A stretch of DNA of 64,000 bases, taken from contig CAZCTO010000013.1 of assembly GCA_964501725.1 (NCBI GenBank), positions 7,218 through 71,217 of the forward strand. Direction: 5' to 3'. This stretch comes from CAZCTO01 sp964501725. Its GTDB lineage: Bacteria; Bacillota; Clostridia; Saccharofermentanales; Saccharofermentanaceae. The notes beneath the pieces are model-generated. The model was given only the letters and a program-made list of their open reading frames with translations, was not told the DNA's origin and did not search any database. Shown in pieces: positions 34,158 through 41,970 of this stretch (positions are counted from its first letter, which is position 1; the number at the start of each line of letters is the position of its first letter). The position numbers and the translations under genes were made by a program.

Positions 34158-35813
34158 TTAATCGCTTGCTGAAGGAGGTCCTTTCTTCTCAGCCGCGATT
34201 AATCGCTGTGTTACGATAGTTTGAGGCGAACGGAAAACATCGGAAATCATCCCTGTCTCAACAATTCTGCCTTCATCCATTACGGCAATCCGGTTGCAAA
34301 CGGCACGGATTACCCGGAGGTCGTGCGATATAAACAGAAATGCGATACCCTTCTTTTGATTGATTTCCCAAATGAGTTTCAGAATTTGTGTCTGGACCGA
34401 AACATCGAGTGCGGAAACCGGTTCGTCCGCAACAATCAACGAAGGGGAGAGCATTAAGCTCATGCCCAACGCCACACGTTGCCGTTGCCCGCCGGAAAGC
34501 TGGTGCGGGTAATATCCGAGGTATTTTCTGGGCATACCGACATCATCCATCATGGTGAGCACCTTCTGCTTACGTTCGGTACGAGAATACAAGTGATTCA
34601 CACGCAGAGGCTCTTCCAGGAGCCATCCGATTGTTTTATTCGGATTCAATGAATTGTACGGATCCTGGAAAACCAGTCCGACCGATACTTTTTTCTGTTT
34701 TTGCCCCTTGGAAAAATCGGAATAAAGCACTTCGTTCTGATAGATCTGACCGGATGTACCCGGAAGAAGGCCGGTGATCACGCGCGCCAAGGTTGTTTTC
34801 CCGCAACCGCTGGAACCTACAAGGCCCATGATTTCTCCCGGAAAAATTTTGAGCGAAACATCTGACAGTACGCTTATCTCTTCGTATTTACGCTTAAAGA
34901 TGCCTCCGCCATAACCGGCATGAAGGTTTTGCGTACGAAGCAGCGGAACCATTCCGGGTAAGTCGATTGATGTGGGAGAAGCATTCCTGCGCTTTACGGT
35001 GAAGGATGCATCCCGAAGCAAAGCTACCGTATGAGGATGCTTGGGGGCATGAAGCAGCTCCCCGGGAGAGTCAATTTCGACGATGCGCTTGTTATGAAGT
35101 ACCGCGATCCGGTCACAGAACGACTCGAGTAGCGTTAAGTCATGTGATATGAATAGTACAGATAAGTTAAAGCTCAAACTGATTCTTCGGAGCTGGTCCA
35201 GAATTTGTGCTTGTGTCACTGTATCCAGTGATGTTGTGGGTTCATCGGCAATCAGGAGTGCCGGTTTCAGAAGTAATGTTCCGGCGATCAGTGCGCGTTG
35301 CCTTTGGCCGCCGGACAGTTGATGCGGAAAAGAATGATAAATGCGTTCAGGATTATGGAAACCGATATTAGCGAGCATTTCCAGTATTCTTTCCTTGCAC
35401 TGTGACTTGGAAGGACGGCCTTGTTCCGGATCTTTATGCGCTGTGATGACTTCAGTCAGATGATTTCCGATAGTCATCAGCGGATTCAGCGATGCGAGGG
35501 GCTCCTGAAAAATCATTCCGATCTTTTTGCCGAGGAGATGTCTGCGTTCGTTCGGGGAAATAGTAAGGAGATCTGTTCCCTGAAACATGATTTTGCCGCT
35601 TGTGATTTGGGCGACTTCGGGAAGAAGACCGGCAACAGCCAGAGCGGTCATTGTCTTTCCCGACCCCGAGTCTCCGACAATCCCGAGAATTTCACCCTCG
35701 CGAAGATCAAAAGACAGCTTCGAAAGCACCGAGTTTTTCGCGGTGGATCCGGACGGCGGGAAAGAGAGTGAAAGCGATTCGACCCGAAGCAGGGGATCGG
35801 GATTGTACTTCAT
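34158..35813 (-). CDS. fused double-ATPase of an oligopeptide/nickel-type ABC importer
   Basis: 551 aa with two complete ATPase domains in one chain, equivalent to DppD and DppF. Domain 1 has GDSGSGKT, HQLSGGQRQRALIAG, LLIADEPTTSLD and FISHD. Domain 2 has GSSGCGKTTLA, HQLSGGQRQRVALG, LIVADEPVSALDVS and FISHDL. It powers uptake by the two permeases encoded just upstream on the same strand; its ATG overlaps the stop of the DppC-like gene by four bases. Substrate is uncertain: peptides, nickel complexes or opines are all handled by this family. Confidence 0.95.
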   Translation of the reverse strand: MKYNPDPLLRVESLSLSFPPSGSTAKNSVLSKLSFDLREGEILGIVGDSGSGKTMTALAVAGLLPEVAQITSGKIMFQGTDLLTISPNERRHLLGKKIGMIFQEPLASLNPLMTIGNHLTEVITAHKDPEQGRPSKSQCKERILEMLANIGFHNPERIYHSFPHQLSGGQRQRALIAGTLLLKPALLIADEPTTSLDTVTQAQILDQLRRISLSFNLSVLFISHDLTLLESFCDRIAVLHNKRIVEIDSPGELLHAPKHPHTVALLRDASFTVKRRNASPTSIDLPGMVPLLRTQNLHAGYGGGIFKRKYEEISVLSDVSLKIFPGEIMGLVGSSGCGKTTLARVITGLLPGTSGQIYQNEVLYSDFSKGQKQKKVSVGLVFQDPYNSLNPNKTIGWLLEEPLRVNHLYSRTERKQKVLTMMDDVGMPRKYLGYYPHQLSGGQRQRVALGMSLMLSPSLIVADEPVSALDVSVQTQILKLIWEINQKKGIAFLFISHDLRVIRAVCNRIAVMDEGRIVETGMISDVFRSPQTIVTQRLIAAEKKGPPSASD

Positions 35814-36643
35814 GAGCGAGCACCTCCCGAACCGTATCGCAAGCTGATACCTTCACTCAGAAAGTACAGCCCGAGTACATAAATAATCAGGAAAACGGAG
35901 GGAAATACTATCGTCCAGGGAGCATACGTTATGAAACTGTGGGCATCTTTCAGCATTTTCCCCCAGCTGGTAAAGGGCGGCTGAACTCCGAGCCCGAGAT
36001 AACTCATCCCCGCTTCTGCGAGTGCCATATTCGCCATGCCGACGACGATCGCCGGACTAAGCTGAGGCAGCAAGCCCGGAAATAAGTGAACAAATAAAAG
36101 TCTATAGGGCTTGACCCCGATCATAGATGCCTGCAGGATATACTCGCGGTCTTTTAATTGTCGGATTCCGGTCCGGATAACTCTTGCGTAACTCGGGGCA
36201 AATACAATTCCGAGCGCAAAAATGATGTTAAATACGCCCGGGCCCTGAATTGCTACAAAAACCAGCGCCAGCAAAATGCCCGGGAAGGCCATGATGGAGT
36301 CAGACATAAGCATCACGATATTGTCGACAATCCCGCCGACATATCCCGCGACGGAGCCCATAATCACACCCAAAAAAAGCGCAATGGCTATGCCCAGAAT
36401 CGACACCATAACCGTGAGTTGAGAACCTCTGAATGTACGGCTGAGAACATCTCGTCCCAGATCATCGGTTCCGAACCAGTGGGAGGAGGAAGGAGCAGAA
36501 AGTTTCTCCGAAGCATTCACCGCGGTTGGGCTGTACGGCAGAAAGAAAAATGAATAAAGCAGAACAAACAGAATAATTCCGGCACAAAGATAGCCGACAA
36601 TTAAATACTTTCTGTGTGTGGGAAGTCGATTTTCTTTTGCCAT
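35810..36643 (-). CDS. ABC importer permease, DppC-like
   Basis: 277 aa with about six membrane spans. The N-terminal cytoplasmic stretch and first span (KYLIVGYLCAGIILFVLLYS) and the HWFGTDDLGRDVLSR motif are typical of the OppC/DppC family. The inner-membrane contact loop for the ATPase is near YILQASMIGVKPYRLLFVHLFPG. It forms the translocation channel with the DppB-like protein. The start follows the upstream permease stop by nine bases, and its end overlaps the fused ATPase start. Confidence 0.94.
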   Translation of the reverse strand: MAKENRLPTHRKYLIVGYLCAGIILFVLLYSFFFLPYSPTAVNASEKLSAPSSSHWFGTDDLGRDVLSRTFRGSQLTVMVSILGIAIALFLGVIMGSVAGYVGGIVDNIVMLMSDSIMAFPGILLALVFVAIQGPGVFNIIFALGIVFAPSYARVIRTGIRQLKDREYILQASMIGVKPYRLLFVHLFPGLLPQLSPAIVVGMANMALAEAGMSYLGLGVQPPFTSWGKMLKDAHSFITYAPWTIVFPSVFLIIYVLGLYFLSEGISLRYGSGGARS

Positions 36644-36651
36644 TCTTCTAC

Positions 36652-37593
36652 CTACTTCAACCGGATTCGGGGGTCCACCAGACTGTGCAAGATATCGGAC
36701 AGAAAATAAATCAGCACAATCATTGCGGCCAGATAAAGAACAATGCCCTGGGTGAGCGGAAAATCACGTCCGCTGATACCCATCAGCAGAAGACGCCCGA
36801 TACCGGGTAAATTAAAAGTCTGTTCAACAATCAGACTGCCGCCGAGAATGTCGGAGGTAATGATGGAGAGGACCGTTATGATCGGGACCAAGGAATTGGG
36901 CACGATATGTCTAAGCATTACGTCCGTGTCAGATAGACCGTGACTCTTGGCTGTCCGGACATAGTCCTTTTGCTTTTCGGACAGAATTGAAGCCCTCAGA
37001 AATTTAACGGACATGGCAATCTTGGGGATCGCAATGGCCAAAGAAGGCACCAAGAGACACCCGATAAAACCAAAAAAACTTTCACTCATCGGAACATAGG
37101 TATTATCCAACACAATATTGAATGTTATTCCGAGGAACATAATCAGCAACAGGCCGATGACAAAAGGCGGAATTGCGAAAAAGACATGGCTGATCACAGA
37201 AATGATCTGGTCTATAATTTTGCCCGGGCGCCGGGATGCGAGCATTGCCAAAGGAAAAGAAAGAAGAATCGTCATCAGTAGTGAAATAACTGCCACAGCA
37301 AAGGTAACAGGTAATTTCTGCCAGATCAAGGAAGAGACGGGCTCATCAAAACTGACTGATTTCCCAAGATCCCCGGTCATTGCCCCCGCGAGCCAATCTG
37401 AGTAGCGGACGTGTAAAGGCCGGTTCAGGCCGAGCTCTTCCCGGAGTGCCTCAACCTTTGCTTCCGATGCCGTCGGGCCGAGCATAATACGCGCCGGATC
37501 TCCCGGTACGATCGAAAAAGCGGCAAAAGTGATCAAAGACACTAAAAAAAGTGTAACCAGCAACTGGCCGATTCTTTTAACAAAAAAACTCAT
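36652..37593 (-). CDS. ABC importer permease, DppB-like
   Basis: 313 aa, about six spans. Typical OppB/DppB features: N-terminal FFVKRIGQLLVTLFLVSLIT, then FSIVPGDPARIMLG, LREELGLNRPLHVRYSDWL and the ATPase-contact loop YVRTAKSHGLSDTDVMLRHI, ending in LHSLVDPRIRLK. ATG 37593 is preferred. A GTG at 37602 overlaps the gaggg site that would serve the ATG. It follows the binding-protein gene by 80 bases in the same operon. Confidence 0.94.
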   Translation of the reverse strand: MSFFVKRIGQLLVTLFLVSLITFAAFSIVPGDPARIMLGPTASEAKVEALREELGLNRPLHVRYSDWLAGAMTGDLGKSVSFDEPVSSLIWQKLPVTFAVAVISLLMTILLSFPLAMLASRRPGKIIDQIISVISHVFFAIPPFVIGLLLIMFLGITFNIVLDNTYVPMSESFFGFIGCLLVPSLAIAIPKIAMSVKFLRASILSEKQKDYVRTAKSHGLSDTDVMLRHIVPNSLVPIITVLSIITSDILGGSLIVEQTFNLPGIGRLLLMGISGRDFPLTQGIVLYLAAMIVLIYFLSDILHSLVDPRIRLK

Positions 37594-37673
37594 AGCCCTC
37601 ACAAATTACAGTCAGATGTTACGTCGAACACAAAACCTTGAGGCAAATGCTCTTTTGAAACGGTCGGGTCAGT

Positions 37674-39242
37674 TCAGTTATAATGCACGGTCGACATATC
37701 CTGAACATATATAGGATACACCACATAGCCGCTAATTTCTTTATTTACGGCAACAATATTTTGCGGATCCTGTAAATAAACCGATGCGCTGTCATTCAAA
37801 AGGAAAGTCTGTAAGTCCCTGTAAAGCTCGACCCGCTTGGTCTGATCCAGTTCAGTCGACACTTGGGAAAAAGTATCGTCAAATGCCGTATTGGCGTAAT
37901 TGATGAAATTAGAGTCCGAATCAGAGACATAACGGCTCAGCACATCGCGCGGTGCATATTCGGAAGTCAGTGCAATCACCGTCGATTCATAATTTCTGCC
38001 CGTATATACGTCATTCAGCCATGTCGCCCAGTCCACGGATACGATGGAAATGTCAATCCCTACGCGGCTGAGCTGATCGGCGAGGATTTCCGCCGTCTTG
38101 ACATGAATTTGATAATTGGAGGGAACTTTAATCGTTGCCGAGAATCCTTCCGGGTAGCCGGCTTCGGCCAGAAGAGACATCGCTTTCTCCTTGTCATACG
38201 CGAAGGAGCCATCCAAAGAAGTGTTGTAATAATCTCCCATTGCCGGTGACATTCCTGTCACAAGCTTGGTTCCGTCACCATCCATCAGAAGGGATATCAG
38301 CTCATCACGATCAACGGCATAATTCATTGCCTCGCGAACCTTCGGATTATCAAAAGGCTTCACAGCATTATTCAGCGCGAAAATCTGGACCATGTTCGTG
38401 TCGCCGGAAAGGATTTGGAACTTTTCCTTGAGCTGAGCAGCCTTGTCGGCGGTCAGGTAAGGGAAAATGTCGATGCTGCCGGATTGAAGCTCAAGAAAAG
38501 CCGCGTCAATATCAGCCGTAACTTTGAAGGTGACTTTATCCAGATAAGGGACGCCTTCCAGCCAGTAGGATTCATTCTTGGAAAGGACGACGGATTCTCC
38601 GACGCTGTATGAGATAAATTTAAAAGGTCCGGTACCGATCGGCGTCTTATTGATGTCCGCAACGGAAGCCGGAATAATTGCGGCATTAAAAAAAGCAATT
38701 AATTCGGCATCCGGATGGTTGAGCGTTACGGTAACTTCGTTCTCGCCGGTTTTCGTTACGCTCTTAACGTCCGCAAGCCCTCTCTTAAGGGGCAGGCCGT
38801 TGCTAAGTCCGGCAGCGCGGGACAACGAATATATCACATCTTCGGGAGTCATTTCTTCACCATTATGAAATGTGACCCCTTGGCGAATCGTAAAAACATA
38901 CGATAACGCATCATCCGAAATCGTATAAGAGGTTGCCAGCGCGGGAACGAATTCGCCGGTAGCCGTGCACTTAACCAGACCTTCGAATATATTAAAAAGA
39001 ATTTCCTCATCGCCTGCGGCTTCAACCGTATGCGGATCGAAAATCGCCGGTTCCTGCGTAATGCCGAGAACCACCTCTCCGCCGTACACAGATCCTTCCA
39101 CGGACGAGCTTGCGGTGGGCTTACCGTTCTTTACGCATGAGGCACAAAGCATTATTCCGATCAAACCGCACATCACGGCTGACAAAACTCTTAAATAATG
39201 GGGGAAACGGTTGATTCCTGGGGCGAGATGGGGCGATTTCAT
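37674..39242 (-). CDS. extracellular solute-binding lipoprotein, family 5 (DppA/OppA)
   Basis: 522 aa. Signal peptide with lipobox LCASC near residues 28-32, so the mature protein is membrane-tethered by its lipid. The mature part shows the family-5 pattern: GGEVVLGITQEPAIFDPHT, SYVFTIRQGVTFHNGEEMTPEDVIYS in pieces, and FDNPKVREAMNYAVDRDELI. It captures the substrate for the DppBC permease and the fused ATPase downstream. ATG 39242 has aggag six bases upstream; the frame stays open further upstream but without a site. First gene of the operon. Confidence 0.95.
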   Translation of the reverse strand: MKSPHLAPGINRFPHYLRVLSAVMCGLIGIMLCASCVKNGKPTASSSVEGSVYGGEVVLGITQEPAIFDPHTVEAAGDEEILFNIFEGLVKCTATGEFVPALATSYTISDDALSYVFTIRQGVTFHNGEEMTPEDVIYSLSRAAGLSNGLPLKRGLADVKSVTKTGENEVTVTLNHPDAELIAFFNAAIIPASVADINKTPIGTGPFKFISYSVGESVVLSKNESYWLEGVPYLDKVTFKVTADIDAAFLELQSGSIDIFPYLTADKAAQLKEKFQILSGDTNMVQIFALNNAVKPFDNPKVREAMNYAVDRDELISLLMDGDGTKLVTGMSPAMGDYYNTSLDGSFAYDKEKAMSLLAEAGYPEGFSATIKVPSNYQIHVKTAEILADQLSRVGIDISIVSVDWATWLNDVYTGRNYESTVIALTSEYAPRDVLSRYVSDSDSNFINYANTAFDDTFSQVSTELDQTKRVELYRDLQTFLLNDSASVYLQDPQNIVAVNKEISGYVVYPIYVQDMSTVHYN

Positions 39243-39594
39243 ATTGTACTCCTGTCCTGCGAAATAGGTGATGGTTTTAGTACATTCTATACGCAAAGCA
39301 AAAAAAATCAATAATTGAAGAGAAAAAGAACGAAAAGCGACATAACTGTTAGCGTTAGCAGATACAGAACGGTTGCCGGAACGAAAGAACGATTGCACTC
39401 ACAATGATAAATCAACGACTCTTGATAACAATAGTATTATTACACAAAAATGCCGGATCGAATCGTTTTTTTGCAAAACCAGCTCTTGCTTATCAGCAAA
39501 AAAACGCAGCCGATTTAAAGCTTGATTAGTTGACTTCCCGTTTGCATGGCAAATTATAGATACACTAACTTAACAGAACAATAATAGTATCCGT
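39243..39594. other. intergenic region between divergent ABC operon and CAP-protein gene
   Basis: 352 bases without a gene. It is AT-rich and holds divergent promoters. For the rightward gene TTGACT at 39530-39535 pairs with ATTATA/TATAGA at 39553-39560. For the leftward operon only weak hexamers (TATAGA on the minus strand near 39290) are seen. Confidence 0.6.
39530..39560 (+). promoter_or_regulatory. candidate promoter of the CAP-domain gene
   Basis: TTGACT at 39530-39535, spacer of 17-19 bases, ATTATA or TATAGA at 39553-39560. Transcription would begin about 30 bases before the first possible start codon. Confidence 0.45.
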
Positions 39595-40599
39595 ATGACA
39601 AATACCGGGATCTCGAATACAATGATATTGTTACGGGAAATCGGTGTTCCGCTTGACCCTTCGGAGGAGAATACCGCACACGGACAAAGAGAGATTGGTA
39701 TGGCGCACAACAAGGCTGCGAAATGGATTGGAACCCACAAGGGTATAGTTGCGCTCGTGGTGGCCGCAATGCTTGTCACAGCATTACTGACGGCCTTTGT
39801 ATTGAGCGGCGCGTCGAATGATTTTTTAAACCTTGCCAAGAGCAAACTGGGATTAGACAGGCGATCGGGAACCAGTGTTTCTGAGGCTGCTGAAGAGAAG
39901 GATACCGCCATATCCACGGAAAAGCCTCCCGATTTTGCCGAACCATCGTCATCCGGAAGTGTTACAGAGTTTGACTCCTCTCCGGTGGTGCCGAGTGACC
40001 CGACGGAGCCCGCCGAAGCGGAATCTTCGACTGCCCCGACAGCGCAGATATCTTCTGAGGCGTTGACATCAGTGTCCTCTTCAACGGCTGCAACGACAAC
40101 GAAACCAACAACATCGACTTCTGCGACCACAAAGAGTTCCCCGGCGACGACGTCAACAGCAGCGCCAACGACGGCCACCTCCGAACCGACAACTACGACC
40201 AGTATCAACATGGGCGATTTCAGCGGCTCGTTTAACAGCGGGAAGGCAGAGGATGTCCTTGCGCTTGTGAATGCGGCTCGCGAAGCGGAAGGATTATCGG
40301 CGCTTTCGTGGAGCTCTGCACTGGTGACGTCTGCCACTATCAGGGCGCCGGAAATCGTCGTCAAATGGTCACATACCCGGCCGGACGGAAATTTGTGGAG
40401 TACCGCTTTTTCATCCAATCCGGGTTCTATCGGCGAGAATATTGCAAAAGGATATTCTTCGTCACAAGGCGTATTTGACGGATGGATGGCATCTGAGGGA
40501 CATAGAGAAAATATCCTGGATTCGGGATTTACAAAGATGGGCATCGCATGTTATTACTGCAACGGCATGTATTACTGGGTTCAGCATTTTTCGAGTTAA
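39595..40599 (+). CDS. membrane-anchored CAP/SCP-domain protein (YkwD-like)
   Basis: Up to 334 aa. An N-terminal signal-anchor (IVALVVAAMLVTALLTAFVL, about residues 50-70) is followed by a long Ser/Thr/Pro/Glu linker with many TTT and TSTA runs, then a C-terminal CAP domain (about 215-334). Motifs seen are LALVNAAREAEGLSALSWSS, SHTRPDG with a CAP histidine, IGENIAKGYSS and GHRENILDSGFTKMGIACYY. CAP proteins of this bacterial class are secreted and of uncertain activity. No Shine-Dalgarno supports ATG 39595. ATG 39700, just before the membrane anchor, is an equally possible start. A second, shorter CAP protein follows directly. Confidence 0.85.
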   Translation: MTNTGISNTMILLREIGVPLDPSEENTAHGQREIGMAHNKAAKWIGTHKGIVALVVAAMLVTALLTAFVLSGASNDFLNLAKSKLGLDRRSGTSVSEAAEEKDTAISTEKPPDFAEPSSSGSVTEFDSSPVVPSDPTEPAEAESSTAPTAQISSEALTSVSSSTAATTTKPTTSTSATTKSSPATTSTAAPTTATSEPTTTTSINMGDFSGSFNSGKAEDVLALVNAAREAEGLSALSWSSALVTSATIRAPEIVVKWSHTRPDGNLWSTAFSSNPGSIGENIAKGYSSSQGVFDGWMASEGHRENILDSGFTKMGIACYYCNGMYYWVQHFSS

Positions 40600-40630
40600 T
40601 CGGCTGAACTGAATCGAAAGCAAAGTGTAT

Positions 40631-41188
40631 ATGAGAAAGTCAAAAACTGTATCATTCCGATGTATCAAAGGGGCTTGGGCGGTCGCAATCACAGCCGCCC
40701 TTATGTTGCTTTTAGCATCTTGCAGTAAAGCAGGGACGCAAATTTCGTCGGAGACCCATACCTCTTCGACGGGGGCCGTAACGACGATAGAACCGGCAGA
40801 ACTATTCGGGAATTTCGACGAAGAATCGGCAGAAGAATTGATGACATCAATTAATGAGATCCGGACTCGGGAAGGATTGACTCCGTATGTGACGGATGAG
40901 GACATGATGGAGTGGGCACGGATTCGCGCAGCCGAAATAGTGATTAATTTCGGGCACACGCGTATAGACGGGTCATCCGTAATTAGCGCATACCCCGGCG
41001 ATAGCGCGACGAAGTATGAGTCGGCTCTGGCGATGGGATATGAGAGTCCCCGGGATATCATGGAGGTTTTTCAATTGAGTGATAAGCAGAGAAGCAGAAT
41101 GCTCAACGAGGAGTATACTTATATCGGCGCGGCGTGCCTTCATTACGGCGGATCACAATTTTGGACGGTGGTTTATCTTTTGCCGTAA
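40631..41188 (+). CDS. CAP/SCP-domain lipoprotein
   Basis: 185 aa. Lipoprotein signal with lipobox LLASC near residues 31-35, a short linker and a C-terminal CAP domain shorter than its neighbour's: LMTSINEIRTREGLTPYVTD, FGHTRIDGSS with the His, and YTYIGAACLHYGGSQFWTVV. The central GEN motif found in the neighbour is not recognisable, so the groove may be incomplete. ATG 40631 is preferred to the GTG at 40625. It follows the first CAP gene by about 30 bases and is likely cotranscribed. Confidence 0.82.
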   Translation: MRKSKTVSFRCIKGAWAVAITAALMLLLASCSKAGTQISSETHTSSTGAVTTIEPAELFGNFDEESAEELMTSINEIRTREGLTPYVTDEDMMEWARIRAAEIVINFGHTRIDGSSVISAYPGDSATKYESALAMGYESPRDIMEVFQLSDKQRSRMLNEEYTYIGAACLHYGGSQFWTVVYLLP

Positions 41189-41194
41189 AGCGGC

Positions 41195-41223
41195 TTGACG
41201 CAGACAGGTTGCGTGAATATTCT
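41195..41223 (+). promoter_or_regulatory. candidate sigma-A promoter of the zinc-ribbon membrane gene
   Basis: TTGACG at 41195-41200, exactly 17 bases, then TATTCT at 41218-41223, about 54 bases before the next start codon. Confidence 0.55.
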
Positions 41224-41276
41224 GATATTGCCGGTGCGGGGAAGATCCCCGGGCAAACGGCGGATAGGGGTTACAA

Positions 41277-41780
41277 ATGGCGACATGCAGTTCTTGTGGG
41301 GCGAGTTCGATAAATTCAAAATTTTGTCCCGATTGCGGGATGAAAATACCGGAGGAAGAAGGCGGAGCCCCCGATCATGTGGTTGATACGAATGAAGCGG
41401 AGATAAACAAATTTATCCCTGCCAGAGGTTCCGACAACGAAGAGAATATATCCGGAGAGAGTCCTGCACAGTTCGCGGCGGATGTGGAACGAATCAAGAG
41501 CGAGTATGTTGGATTGCCGGATTCTTCCAATCAAACAATTTTTGCCGTAGTTAATTTTATCTTCGGGATATTGTTTTTTTGCGCCGGAGGAATCCTCTCT
41601 TTAATTTTTACAATTATAGCAGCGTATCACATTTCAAAAGCTGACAAGGCCACATCGCGTGAAGAAGCAGAGGATGCGCTCGGAGTAGCCAAGATGATGA
41701 ATATCGTCGCTGTTATTGCACTTTTTCTTTGCTTTGCGGCATTGGCCATTCTCTTTTTAATGGGAAACTCTCTGTTTTGA
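41277..41780 (+). CDS. zinc-ribbon protein with two C-terminal membrane spans (CD225/DUF4190-like)
   Basis: 167 aa. An N-terminal zinc ribbon (CSSCG and CPDCG, residues 4-20) is followed by an acidic linker, then two membrane spans at about 88-115 and 141-163. Between the spans is YHISKADKATSREEAEDALGVAKMMN-type sequence, which recalls the loop of CD225/dispanin or DUF4190 proteins. Function is unknown. The ribbon and spans place the N-terminus in the cytoplasm at the membrane. The start is an ATG after cggatagggg. Confidence 0.75.
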   Translation: MATCSSCGASSINSKFCPDCGMKIPEEEGGAPDHVVDTNEAEINKFIPARGSDNEENISGESPAQFAADVERIKSEYVGLPDSSNQTIFAVVNFIFGILFFCAGGILSLIFTIIAAYHISKADKATSREEAEDALGVAKMMNIVAVIALFLCFAALAILFLMGNSLF

Positions 41781-41970
41781 CAGAAGACAGCGCACATTAT
41801 GGAGGAGTTAATTGATTCGTCTCTAAAAATCAATTACTTCGGGGTATTGACTATTATTAATCGTTTGTTCTTGATTTTTTGATAAGTTTACGTGTCTTCC
41901 AGCAGGTTTCGTTGTATAATTGATCATAATAATCTCAATGCAACTATTCAAAAATGAAGAGGTGGCATCT

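Noticed and set aside
39570..40544. Antisense frame opposite the CAP-domain gene
   Set aside because: Its Val/Ala/Ser-rich composition comes from the Thr-rich stalk codons read backwards, and no start site is seen.
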